From: JASHVB01 sp035535035
Lineage (GTDB): Bacteria; Pseudomonadota; Alphaproteobacteria; Acetobacterales; Acetobacteraceae
DNA length: 64,000 bases
Assembly: GCA_035535035.1 (NCBI GenBank)
Contig: DATLQW010000081.1
Span: forward strand, 1-64,000
Reading direction: 5' to 3'
Shown here: piece by piece, positions 34,009 through 42,510 of the stretch
Position numbering within the stretch: position 1 is the stretch's first letter
Layout of the letters: the number at the start of each line of letters is the position of its first letter
Notes under the pieces: generated by a model
The model's database searches: none
Seen by the model: only the letters and a program-made list of their open reading frames with translations
What the model was told of the DNA's origin: nothing
Made by a program: the position numbers and the translations under genes

Positions 34009-35280
34009 ATGACCGTGGCGCCCTCCATTCTCCGCTTTCTGCTTCTGCTCGGCCTCGGGTTCTTCCTGGGCCTCGCTTTCGAGGATTTTTACGCCCGCGC
34101 CAACCAGAAGCGGCCCGGCGGCATCCGCACCTTTCCCTTGCTGGCCCTCACCGGTGCCCTGCTGTATCAGCTGGACCCGACATATCTGGCGCCGCTGAGC
34201 GTCGGCCTGCTGGCACTCAGCGCCTGGCTCACCTGCTACTATTGGCAGCACCTCCTCGAGATCGACCGGGAAGGTTTTCCGAACGTCGGCCTGGTGGTGC
34301 CGATCTGCAACTTGCTCGCCTTTCTGCTCGGGCCAGTCACGCTCGCGGAACCGCCTTGGGTTGCCATCGGAACCACGGTCGCCGCCGTGCTGCTGCTGAC
34401 CGCGCGCGAGGGACTGCACGGCTTCGCCCGTCGCATCGAGCTGGGCGAGATCGTCAACGCCGGCCGCTTTCTGCTGCTGACCGGTTTTGTCCTGCCGTTG
34501 CTGCCCAACACGCCAGTCACCAGCCTGACCAGCATCACGCCATACCAGGCCTGGCTCGCGATGGTCGCGGTCTGCACGGTGTCTTATGCGAGCTACCTGT
34601 TGCAACGTTACGTCGCGCCCGCCGGCGCGGCTCTGCTGGTCGCCGTTCTTGGCGGGTTTTATTCTTCCACCGCGACCACGGTCGTGCTCGCTCGCCGGGC
34701 CCGGACCGAGCCGACCGGGGCGCAGCAGGCCCAGACAGGCATCATTCTTGCCAACTCGGTGATGTATCCACGACTGCTCGTCATTGTGCTTCTGTTCAAC
34801 CGGCCATTGGCGTTTGCGTTGGCGCCCATGCTGCTCGGGCTGTCCGCGCTCGGTCTGCTGATGGCCGGAGCATGGCATTGGATCGGGCGGAAGCGGCTGC
34901 GAAACGACGCACCGCTCGCCTTGCCCGCCAACCCGCTCGGCCTGGTTACGGCCGCGACCTTTGCCGTGCTGTTCGTCGCGGTCTCGGTCGCTTCGTCCTG
35001 GGCCATGCGCCAGTTTGGTGCGGTTGGCATATACGCTCTGGCGGCCGTGGTCGGCATATCGGATGTCAATCCATTCGTGCTCAGCGTCGCCCAGCACGGT
35101 GCCGGAGAAATCACGGGCACCGTCGGAGCCGCCGCCGTGCTGGTGGCAACGGCCTCGAACAATCTGTTCCAGGCAGCCTACGCAACAGCATGTTCCGGAG
35201 GACGCACCGGGTTCGCGCCGGTTCTGGCATTGGCGTTGCTGGCCGCCTGTGGCGTTGGAATGGCGCTGACGCTGGCATAG
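34009..35280 (+). CDS. MgtC/SapB-family membrane protein with DUF4010 domain
   Basis: This 423-residue inner-membrane protein has a MgtC/SapB-type N-terminus (LGFFLGLAFEDFYARAN, GGIRTFPLLALTGAL near residues 15-50) and about a dozen further hydrophobic helices. The C-terminal DUF4010 half includes GGFYSSTATTVVLARRARTE near 213 and VVGISDVNPFVLSVAQHG near 346. Short MgtC proteins help bacteria cope with low magnesium; the long DUF4010 type is of unknown function and may transport or sense a small solute. The ATG is close to an ACGAGA, a weak ribosome-binding site. It stands alone upstream of the TPR-glycosyltransferase gene. Confidence 0.85.
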   Translation: MTVAPSILRFLLLLGLGFFLGLAFEDFYARANQKRPGGIRTFPLLALTGALLYQLDPTYLAPLSVGLLALSAWLTCYYWQHLLEIDREGFPNVGLVVPICNLLAFLLGPVTLAEPPWVAIGTTVAAVLLLTAREGLHGFARRIELGEIVNAGRFLLLTGFVLPLLPNTPVTSLTSITPYQAWLAMVAVCTVSYASYLLQRYVAPAGAALLVAVLGGFYSSTATTVVLARRARTEPTGAQQAQTGIILANSVMYPRLLVIVLLFNRPLAFALAPMLLGLSALGLLMAGAWHWIGRKRLRNDAPLALPANPLGLVTAATFAVLFVAVSVASSWAMRQFGAVGIYALAAVVGISDVNPFVLSVAQHGAGEITGTVGAAAVLVATASNNLFQAAYATACSGGRTGFAPVLALALLAACGVGMALTLA

Positions 35281-35576
35281 CCGCCACGGACCGATATCGC
35301 CGGCGGAGTCGGGCGACTTCCATGGCCGGCGATCATGGGCGAGCTCCTCTCGCCCGCCGCTCCACCATGACCGCCTCAACACATCGTCAACCTTTCGATG
35401 CTATGTCGGTCCTCCCCGAGGACGGCCGCATCGCCGGCAACCGCCGGAACGGAACGCAACGGCACCGCCTGGGAGTATCGCGTCAATCTCGTTCTCTTCG
35501 ACGGTGGGTTTGGTGGTCGCGTCAGGTGCATCGGCAGGTGCGGAACCAACCTTCACCCGGGCGCAGCCCCCGCGTC

Positions 35577-37844
35577 ATGCCTCGGCCGGAGCGGGCGGTG
35601 AGTGAAGCCGCAATGAGTGAAGCACTGCGGCACCATGAGGCAGGCCGGCTCGGCGAGGCCCAGGCGCTCTATCGGCACATCCTGGAGCAGGACCCGGACC
35701 ATGCCGACAGCCTGCATTTGCTCGGCCTCGTCACCACGGCGCAGGGTGACCCCGAGGCCGGCGCGGCACTGATCCGGCGGGCCGTGGCGATCGCGCCCGG
35801 ACGCGCGCCGTATCATAACAACCTTGCCCTCTCCTACCGGCTGCTCGGCCGCAACGAGGACGCCGTGTGCGAATACCGCACCGCCGTGACGCTGCGTCCG
35901 CAATCGGCGGAGATCCACAACAACCTGGCGACCACGCTGCGCGATCTCGGCCGGCATGAGGAGGCCGTGGCGCACTACCGCCAGGCCGCCGAGCATGCGC
36001 CTCGCATCGCCGCGGTCTGGTACAACCTGGCCAATGCCCTCGGCGAACGCGGCGCACCCGCAGAGGCGGATGCCTGCTTCCGCCGCGCCGTCGCGCTCCA
36101 GCCGGACTTCACCAACGCCCACGCCAATTACGGCCGCTGGCTGATGACGCAGGTGCGCTGGCCGGAAGCGGAGTCACGCCTGGCCGAAGCCGCCCGACTC
36201 GACCCAGGGCAAGCGCCGACCTGGAGCAATCTCGGCATAGCCTTGCAGGAGCAGGGACGCAGCCAGGAAGCGGAAGCGTGCTACCGGCGCGCATTGGTGC
36301 TGGCGCCGCACTTCGCCATGGCGCACTGCAACCTCGGCTGCCTGCTGCTGGAGCAAGGCCGCACCGATGACGCGGCTGCCTGCCAGCAGGCCGCGATCGC
36401 CGCCGATCCGGATTACGGCGCCGCCCGGCTCGCCTTGTGCATGGCGCAGCTTCCCATCCTCTATCGCACCGAGGCAGAGATCGCCGAGCGCCGCCGTCGC
36501 TACACGGCGGCACTGGACAGCCTCGCCCGGGCGCTGGAGGCGCCCGCCGCGATGCGCTCGCTGGCCACCGCGATCGGCACCGCGCAGCCGTTCTTCCTGC
36601 CCTACCAGGGCGAGAACGACCGGGCGCTCCAGGCAACTTACGGGCGCCTCGCCTGCCGGGTGCTGGAAGCGACGGAGCCGCCGGCTCCGCTGGCGCCGCG
36701 CCCAGCGGCGGGGCAACGCATCCGCCTGGGAATTGTCAGCGGCTTCTTCTGCCAGCACACCATCTTCAAGCTGTTCCTGGAGGGCTGGCTGACCCAGCTC
36801 GACCGCAGCCGCTTCGAGGTGATCGGCTTTCACACCGGCCGCACCGCCGACGGGCAGACCGCGCGCGCCGCCAGGTGGTGCGACCGTTTCGTGCAGGGTT
36901 TCCGGCCGCCCGCCGCATGGCGGGAGGCGGTGTCCGCCACGGCACCGCACGTATTGCTGTATCCCGAGGTCGGCATGGACCCGCTCGCCGCGCGGCTGGC
37001 AGCGCAGCGCCTGGCGCCGGTGCAGTGCGTTGCATGGGGGCAGCCGGAAACCACCGGCATGCCGACGCTCGACTATTTCCTGTCGAGCGACATGATGGAA
37101 CCGCCGGACGCCGAGGCGCACTACAACGAGCAGCTCGTGCGCCTGCCGCATCTCGGCCTGTGCTACCTGCCGGACGAACCGTCTGCCGTTCGGCTGAACC
37201 GCGCGGCGCTGGGGCTGCATCCGACCGCCCCGGTGTACTGGTCCGGGCAGGCGCTGTACAAATACCGGCCGGCGTATGACGCGGTGTTCCCGCGCATCGC
37301 GGCGGCAGTGGGCGCGTGCCAGTTCGTGTTCATCGGCTTCGCCAAGAGCCGCGCGGTGACGGCGGCGTTCCGCGAGCGCCTTGGCGTCGCCTTCGCCGCG
37401 TTCGGGCTGGATGCGGAGCGATACTGCGTGACCCTGCCGCCGATGTCGCCCGAGCGGTTCGTCGCCGCGGTGGGGGTGGCGGACGTGGTGCTCGACACGC
37501 CCGGCTGGTCGGGGGGAAAATCCACGCTGGACTGCCTGGCGCAGGACCCGGCGATCGTGACGCTGCCAGGCTGCTTCATGCGCGGGCGCCACACCCACGC
37601 GATCCTGCGCCGGATCGGCTGCGAGGCGACGATCGCCGGATCGCTGGAGGACTACGTGGCGATCGCCGCGCGCCTCGGGCGCGACGTTGGGTGGCGCACA
37701 CAGGTGCGGCAGGCAGTGGCGCGCGGCAAGGCCCGTGCGTTCCGGGACCTGGAGTACGTGCGGGCGCTGGAGACGTTCCTGGTGGAGGCGGTGGCCTCTC
37801 CCGCTACCCCTGGAGCCGAACCGCGGAGCGGATCAACGCCATGA
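35577..37844 (+). CDS. TPR protein with SPINDLY/O-GlcNAc-transferase-type C-terminal domain
   Basis: This 755-residue protein carries about eight tetratricopeptide repeats in roughly residues 5-290, spaced 34 residues apart and visible as recurring AxxxYRxAxxLxP blocks. The C-terminal glycosyltransferase family 41-like part has RIRLGIVSGFFCQHTIFKL near 382, PVQCVAWGQPETTGMPTLDYFLSSD near 480, EAHYNEQLVRLPHLG near 512, the UDP-binding-type WSGGKSTLDCLAQDP near 643 and FMRGRHTHAILRRIGC near 663. Bacterial members are cytosolic and modify proteins or act in surface glycan synthesis; the acceptor here is unknown. Start choice is uncertain: ATG 35577, GTG 35599 or ATG 35613 are all in frame, and a much longer frame back to 33912 overlaps the MgtC-type gene and is rejected. 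Confidence 0.85.
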   Translation: MPRPERAVSEAAMSEALRHHEAGRLGEAQALYRHILEQDPDHADSLHLLGLVTTAQGDPEAGAALIRRAVAIAPGRAPYHNNLALSYRLLGRNEDAVCEYRTAVTLRPQSAEIHNNLATTLRDLGRHEEAVAHYRQAAEHAPRIAAVWYNLANALGERGAPAEADACFRRAVALQPDFTNAHANYGRWLMTQVRWPEAESRLAEAARLDPGQAPTWSNLGIALQEQGRSQEAEACYRRALVLAPHFAMAHCNLGCLLLEQGRTDDAAACQQAAIAADPDYGAARLALCMAQLPILYRTEAEIAERRRRYTAALDSLARALEAPAAMRSLATAIGTAQPFFLPYQGENDRALQATYGRLACRVLEATEPPAPLAPRPAAGQRIRLGIVSGFFCQHTIFKLFLEGWLTQLDRSRFEVIGFHTGRTADGQTARAARWCDRFVQGFRPPAAWREAVSATAPHVLLYPEVGMDPLAARLAAQRLAPVQCVAWGQPETTGMPTLDYFLSSDMMEPPDAEAHYNEQLVRLPHLGLCYLPDEPSAVRLNRAALGLHPTAPVYWSGQALYKYRPAYDAVFPRIAAAVGACQFVFIGFAKSRAVTAAFRERLGVAFAAFGLDAERYCVTLPPMSPERFVAAVGVADVVLDTPGWSGGKSTLDCLAQDPAIVTLPGCFMRGRHTHAILRRIGCEATIAGSLEDYVAIAARLGRDVGWRTQVRQAVARGKARAFRDLEYVRALETFLVEAVASPATPGAEPRSGSTP

Positions 37845-37966
37845 AGTCTACATCCGCGGCCACCCGCGGAACCCGCGCTCAGCCATATCGGAACGCCCCG
37901 TGCTGATGCGTGTCACCCGGAAATCGCCAATAAGAACAGGACGATCCGAGTAGCTTCACGCCGTCC

Positions 37967-39112
37967 CTAGCGCGGCCGAGCCGCAGCGACCGACAGCGTC
38001 CGCCCCAGCATCTCGCGGAGCCAGCCTCGCGGCATATCGCGCTGGAACTCGGTCTGCAATTCGGTCAGGCGCTCCGGCGTCATGCCGACCCTCGACGCCG
38101 TGAAGAAGATCGGATCACGCGTGAACATCAGGTAGGCCTGCATTTCGTTCTCGACCAACGTCTCGATCCTCGAATCGTATTCCTCCGACGCAAGGAACTT
38201 GCGTACGCCTTCCCGCTCAGCCGGCGTCAGGGCATGCACCCAGAACCGATGCACGTACGCCGCGTAGGCCGGATCGCTGAAATATTCGCCATGCGAAAGC
38301 TCGTGCCGCAGGATCACGCGGCGCGCTTCGGCGGTAACGTCGGCGTTGGCCCCGACCCTGGGCAACGAGATCAAGCCGCCATTCGCGCCGGGCGCCAGCC
38401 AGCCAAGCTGCGCCAGCAGCCGATGCAGCTTCTCCTCCTCCGGGTTCAGCCGCACCTTATCCCGCGCTGCAAGTGCGAAAAACCGCGCCATCGCCGCCGC
38501 GCTGTAGTCGTGCCCATAGTAGAACGTCTCGACGGTATCGCCGCCTGCACGGATCGCCGCATCCAGTTCCGTGTCGTTCAGCACCCGGTCGCGCGGCATG
38601 GCACCCTTTTCGACCAGCGCCGCGATCCGGTTCAACATCAGCCCCTGCTCACGTAGCGAGGCGAAGTCCAGCACGATGATCGACGGATTGGCAGCGAAAC
38701 GAAAGACCGTCAACCCGGTCGGGACGTGCGCGCGGATCTCGGCTTCGTCCGCGGTTTCGATCCGGAACGGTGCCGGCGTGGTCGGGGAGGGAAGGGCGGT
38801 CAGCGACGGCGGTCGGGCGGGTAGCTGTCGCGCCGGTATCGGCTGGATGGTCACCGCTGGCGTGGGCGACACGGGGCCGGGCAGCGCCGGCGCGGGTATC
38901 CGCTGCGTGGTGGAAACTGCCTGCGGCGGCATCTGGATCTGGCGCGGCCAGACCAGCCAACCGCCAATTCCCATCGCCAGAGCGGCCGCAGCAGCGCCGG
39001 CCGCCGCCCAACGCCACGGCCCACGCGGCTGCCGCGGCGCCGGCAGCCTGGACTCCGGCTGACGCGACACAAGCCTGACCGTGTCGTCGGTGTCCGGTTC
39101 GGAGCGCATCAC
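37967..39112 (-). CDS. Membrane-anchored protein with HELSH zinc-protease-like motif
   Basis: I do not recognise a named family for this 381-residue protein. A basic N-terminus (about 1-30) leads to one hydrophobic helix (about 33-54), then a proline/threonine/alanine-rich linker (about 60-120). The folded domain (about 125-380) contains ILRHELSHGEYFSD, with an HExxH zinc-binding motif at H270-E271-x-x-H274, followed 49 residues after H274 by NEMQAYLM (N322-E323), where gluzincins have their third ligand. With the N-terminus inside, the domain would face the periplasm. The OmpA-family gene lies 27 bases upstream on the same strand, so the two are probably co-transcribed. Peptidase activity is inferred from the motif only. 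Confidence 0.7.
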   Translation of the reverse strand: MMRSEPDTDDTVRLVSRQPESRLPAPRQPRGPWRWAAAGAAAAALAMGIGGWLVWPRQIQMPPQAVSTTQRIPAPALPGPVSPTPAVTIQPIPARQLPARPPSLTALPSPTTPAPFRIETADEAEIRAHVPTGLTVFRFAANPSIIVLDFASLREQGLMLNRIAALVEKGAMPRDRVLNDTELDAAIRAGGDTVETFYYGHDYSAAAMARFFALAARDKVRLNPEEEKLHRLLAQLGWLAPGANGGLISLPRVGANADVTAEARRVILRHELSHGEYFSDPAYAAYVHRFWVHALTPAEREGVRKFLASEEYDSRIETLVENEMQAYLMFTRDPIFFTASRVGMTPERLTELQTEFQRDMPRGWLREMLGRTLSVAAARPR

Positions 39113-39139
39113 GGAACTGGTTGCGGCAGGTCGGCCGCA

Positions 39140-39760
39140 TCAGGCTCCGAGATTGACCACCTGCACCCGACGGTTACGCGGCTCCGGCGTCTGGTCCGGG
39201 GTGGATACCAACAGGCCTTGCTCGCCCATGCCAACCGCCTGCAGCCGCGATGCCGGCACGCCGAACTTGGTGACGATGTAGTTGACCACCGCCTCGGCTC
39301 GGCGCTCGGACAGGACGCGGTTATATTCCGCGGAGCCGACCGTGTCGGTGTGGCCCTCGATGCGGAACCGATAGCTTGCCAGATCGCTGCTGGAAAGCGC
39401 GCGGCCAAGCTGGTCCAGTGTCGCCATCGCCTCCGGCGTCAGATCGGCCGAGCCATTGGCGAAGTTGACCGTCAGGTTCACCGAGGGTCCACCCGCCTGG
39501 GCCTGCATGGTGGCAGGAGCCATCGGCTTCGCGGCGGCAACACGCCGCTGGCCGGGCACCGCCGGCATCGCCGCATACGGTGTCGTCATGCCGGGCGGCG
39601 GTGCGGCGAGCCGGATGCCGCGTGTGCCGCCCGCCGTCAGATTGCCGGTCGGTTTCAACGAGTTGATGATCTGCTCCGCCGACGGATTGTTCTGCGCGAA
39701 GGCCGGCGCTGTCGCGAAAACCAGCGGAGCCAGGATCAGCGGTGCGATGAAGCTGCGCAC
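39140..39760 (-). CDS. OmpA-family exported protein
   Basis: This 206-residue protein begins with a Sec signal peptide (VRSFIAPLILAPLVFATAPAFA, cleavage after AFA, about residue 22) and has a low-complexity middle, then a C-terminal OmpA-like peptidoglycan-binding domain (about 115-205) with VNFANGSADLTPEAMATLDQL, FRIEGHTDTVGSAEYNRVLSERRAEAVVNYIV and the NRRVQVV end. GTG at 39760 is chosen because a perfect GGAGGAG sits six bases before it and the signal peptide begins there. It is upstream of, and probably co-transcribed with, the HELSH-motif gene, and starts 101 bases after the methyltransferase stop of the secretion locus. Confidence 0.9.
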   Translation of the reverse strand: MRSFIAPLILAPLVFATAPAFAQNNPSAEQIINSLKPTGNLTAGGTRGIRLAAPPPGMTTPYAAMPAVPGQRRVAAAKPMAPATMQAQAGGPSVNLTVNFANGSADLTPEAMATLDQLGRALSSSDLASYRFRIEGHTDTVGSAEYNRVLSERRAEAVVNYIVTKFGVPASRLQAVGMGEQGLLVSTPDQTPEPRNRRVQVVNLGA

Positions 39761-39861
39761 GGTAGTCTCCTCCACTATTCACTTGTCGCATTCTTATAGC
39801 ACGGCCAGCACCCATTGCGAGCAGAATGGAGACGAGTTTCCCGCTTACGCAAACAGGGCAC

Positions 39862-41367
39862 TCACAAGACGCCGGCAGCCCGCAGCCGGGGCAGGCGATT
39901 GTCCAGGCAGACTGCCAGCACGGCGCGCAGCCTGGCCTCGTCGGTGATGGCGATCCCGGTGGCGAGGAACCGCAGGATGTCATCGATGCTCCCCTCGCCT
40001 GCAAGCGTCCGGTCCAGCACGATCAGGTCGAGCACCGAGGCCGGCACCGCCGTGCCCATGCGCTGGCTAGCGACCCCGACCGGCCGACCCATCGGCTCGG
40101 TCTGCATCAGCCGGTACGCGGACACGCGGCTGAATCGCTGCGCTGCGGCCGACGGCGGCGCATCCGGGCGCAACGCCAGGTCCGCCAGTTCCGCGCCGAC
40201 CAGGATGCCGACCAGCTCCGCCGGATTGTCTCGCTTGCCCTCGATCTCCGGCAGTTGCAGCAGGTCGCCGACACGCCTTGGGCCGTCCGCCAGCGCCCGG
40301 ACGATCGGCTGGTAGAATGCCGGATTCAACTCCGCCCGGCCGGCAGGCATCTCGGCCTCCAGCGGCAGGTCCTGCGGCCTGATGTTGAGGCCGATCGTCA
40401 GATCCATCAGTGCCGCGTCGCGCCGATGCGGCGAAATCCGTCGCACCCCCCGTACGAACACGTCGTGGCGCAGCAGCCGGTCGATGCAGTGGTCCTTGAT
40501 CAATTCGCGCAGCAGCGGATCGTCGAACCGGTTCACCAGCGCCCGCTGTGCCTCGCTCAGCGTGAGCTCAGAGAAATTCTCGACCAGATTTGCCGACGCA
40601 ACCCATTCCAGCTTGGCGTCCGCCAGTGCCTCCGCGACCTCCGCCATGAAGCACGGCGCCCATGATTCGTTCATGTATTCATGCGCCAGATACATGCCGG
40701 GAAAATCGTCCAACTTCTCCATAAGCAACTGGACGATGTTCGAGCGCTTCAACTGCACGGCGTCGGCGGTCATCATCTCGCGAATGAAGCGCAACCCGGC
40801 CTCCGCCTGGCGGTCGCTGCGCTCGGCCTGCTTCCGGCCGACCGTCCGCAGCATGCGAGCCATCCCCATCGCGCTGCCCCAGCCTGGCAGCGCGTTGTAG
40901 CTGACATGCACCGCCCCGCCCGGCCGCACCTTGTCGCGCAGCAGCCTCACGATGCCGGCCCGCACCACGGCCGGCACCCAAGACCAGACCCCGTGCATCG
41001 AAACGAAATCCGCCTCCGGGATCGACCGCCCCGCCGGATCGCCGGCCAACGTCGCCAGGTCCGCCTCGATGAAGCTGATGTTGGTCAGCCCGGCTTCGGC
41101 GGCCCATTCGCGCGCTGCGGCGACATGCGCCGGATTGAAGTCCACCGCGGTGACGCGCCATGCCGGATTGCTCGCCGCCAGCAGCATCGCCCCGTAGCCG
41201 TGGCCGCAGCCCAACTCCAGGTAGCTCACCGCGTCGTTCCCGGCCGGCATCGGCGACACCACCCCGCCCAGCAGGCACGCGAGAGAAACGATCGACGGCG
41301 ACTGCTGGCGATACCACCCCGTGGTGTAGGCAATGTCGGTCACATAGCCGCCGCCCCAGTTGCTCAT
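39862..41367 (-). CDS. SAM-dependent methyltransferase with regulatory domain, coupled to tssG
   Basis: This 501-residue cytosolic protein has a class I methyltransferase fold in its N-terminal half: motif I YLELGCGHGYGAMLL near 48, motif II VTAVDFNPAHV, SMHGVWSWVPA near 124 and RDKVRPGGAVHVSYNALPGW near 148. A helical middle (about 200-330) precedes the methyltransferase regulatory domain (PF10119-like) in the C-terminal part. Its ATG overlaps the tssG stop as ATGA (41364-41367), so it is translationally coupled to a type VI baseplate gene. This family is not part of the core secretion machinery; possible roles are modification of a secretion component, of an effector, or an unrelated chemistry riding on the operon. 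Confidence 0.85.
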   Translation of the reverse strand: MSNWGGGYVTDIAYTTGWYRQQSPSIVSLACLLGGVVSPMPAGNDAVSYLELGCGHGYGAMLLAASNPAWRVTAVDFNPAHVAAAREWAAEAGLTNISFIEADLATLAGDPAGRSIPEADFVSMHGVWSWVPAVVRAGIVRLLRDKVRPGGAVHVSYNALPGWGSAMGMARMLRTVGRKQAERSDRQAEAGLRFIREMMTADAVQLKRSNIVQLLMEKLDDFPGMYLAHEYMNESWAPCFMAEVAEALADAKLEWVASANLVENFSELTLSEAQRALVNRFDDPLLRELIKDHCIDRLLRHDVFVRGVRRISPHRRDAALMDLTIGLNIRPQDLPLEAEMPAGRAELNPAFYQPIVRALADGPRRVGDLLQLPEIEGKRDNPAELVGILVGAELADLALRPDAPPSAAAQRFSRVSAYRLMQTEPMGRPVGVASQRMGTAVPASVLDLIVLDRTLAGEGSIDDILRFLATGIAITDEARLRAVLAVCLDNRLPRLRAAGVL

Positions 41368-42410
41368 GCCGCCAATTCCCTCGTCACGATGCGCTGCGCC
41401 TCGATCACCTCCGCCTCGAACACCGCGTCCGCCGCATCGCCGCGGCGCCGGATCGAGCCGGGAGGACCGGGCAGCCACGTGTTCCACGCCAGCCGCGGCG
41501 GCGGCTCGGCCAGGGCATCCAGCCGCAGCGGCGGCACATCCCGCGCCGCCAGCACCGGATTGACGGCGAACCCCAGCTCGAACCCGACATAGGCCCGGGT
41601 CAGCGACACCAGCCGGTGCAGCGCCAGCCGATCCGGCAGCAGCCGTTCGAATCCGGCCCGGTCCAGCGGTCCGATGCGCAACACGAACCGAGCCTGTGGG
41701 TCCCAGGCGCGCACCCCGATCGCCGCATCCATCGCCAGCCGGTTGAACACCCCGTTCACTCCGATTCGCGTCCGTTGGTCCACCGGCAGACCCAGCCACG
41801 CACCGGCGAACTCCTCCACCTCGACGCGCATGCCCAGCCAGTCGGACAACATCGTCCCCAGCCGATCCGCCGAACGCGGCCGCATGGCGAACAACCCGGC
41901 GTAGTGCAGGATAGGCTCGGTTCCCGCCAGCAGCCGCGGCGCCAGGTTGGCCGTGCCGTAGCCGGTCAGCGCCAGCAGCGCCTGGGTCACCGCATCCGTC
42001 GCGTCAGGTGCGCGCAACGCCGCCGTCTCGGCGGCCCGCGCCGGGCGATACTTCATCGCTGCCCGCGCAAAGAACGCAACGAAGCGATGGCCCAGCAGGT
42101 CGAGGAACTCATGCAGCGCCGTGGATCGGCCGCGCCGCGTCTTCGTCACGATTTCGGAATAAGCGCGCGGCAGCACCCCGGACGGCCCGGTGAGGCCCAT
42201 CAGCCCCACCGTCAACTCCGGCTGCGGTCCTCGCGCATCCACCTCCAGGACATCCGCCGGGGGAAACACCAAGCCACTCGGGGTGCGAAACCGCATGACC
42301 TCGGCCGGATCGTCCGATCGCCTGGCCCGGGTCAACACCCGCACGGCCGCATCAAACCGAAACCGCCGCGGTGCCGCCGCCAGCTCGGCCAGCACGGAGC
42401 GCCCCCTCAT
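41364..42410 (-). CDS. tssG: Type VI secretion baseplate subunit TssG (ImpH)
   Basis: This 348-residue baseplate wedge protein starts with FRFDAAVRVLTRARRSDDPAEV (14-35), the family N-terminus, and continues with MRFRTPSGLVFPPADV and GLMGLTGPSGVLPRAYSEIV near 75. Later it has DWLGMRVEVEEFAGAWLGLP near 180 and LDRAGFERLLPDRLALHRL. Length agrees with the family. The frame is open further upstream (to 42788) but overlaps tssF, so 42410, just after a pair of palindromes, is chosen; the ribosome-binding site is weak there. Its stop overlaps the methyltransferase start. Confidence 0.92.
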   Translation of the reverse strand: MRGRSVLAELAAAPRRFRFDAAVRVLTRARRSDDPAEVMRFRTPSGLVFPPADVLEVDARGPQPELTVGLMGLTGPSGVLPRAYSEIVTKTRRGRSTALHEFLDLLGHRFVAFFARAAMKYRPARAAETAALRAPDATDAVTQALLALTGYGTANLAPRLLAGTEPILHYAGLFAMRPRSADRLGTMLSDWLGMRVEVEEFAGAWLGLPVDQRTRIGVNGVFNRLAMDAAIGVRAWDPQARFVLRIGPLDRAGFERLLPDRLALHRLVSLTRAYVGFELGFAVNPVLAARDVPPLRLDALAEPPPRLAWNTWLPGPPGSIRRRGDAADAVFEAEVIEAQRIVTRELAA

Positions 42411-42430
42411 CCCCGAAGCCCGGATGGATT

Positions 42431-42482
42431 CCAAGGGGCGCCGCCCCCTGGTGGGGGGCCAAGGGGGGCAAAGCCCCCCTGG
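42431..42482. repeat. Two adjacent palindromes in the tssF-tssG gap
   Basis: CCAAGGGGCG-C-CGCCCCCTGG (42431-42451) and CCAAGGGGGGC-AAA-GCCCCCCTGG (42459-42482) are two near-perfect hairpins, seven bases apart, built from the same CCAAGGGG arm. They fill most of the 100-bp gap between tssF stop and tssG start. The placement is like that of REP elements and could weaken downstream expression by stalling or by RNA processing. Confidence 0.7.
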
Positions 42483-42510
42483 CTTTCTCCGCGATCCGCA
42501 TCCAACCCTG

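Noticed and set aside
33912..35576. Long N-terminal extension of the TPR-glycosyltransferase
   Set aside because: It lies over the MgtC-type gene in another frame and has no family match.
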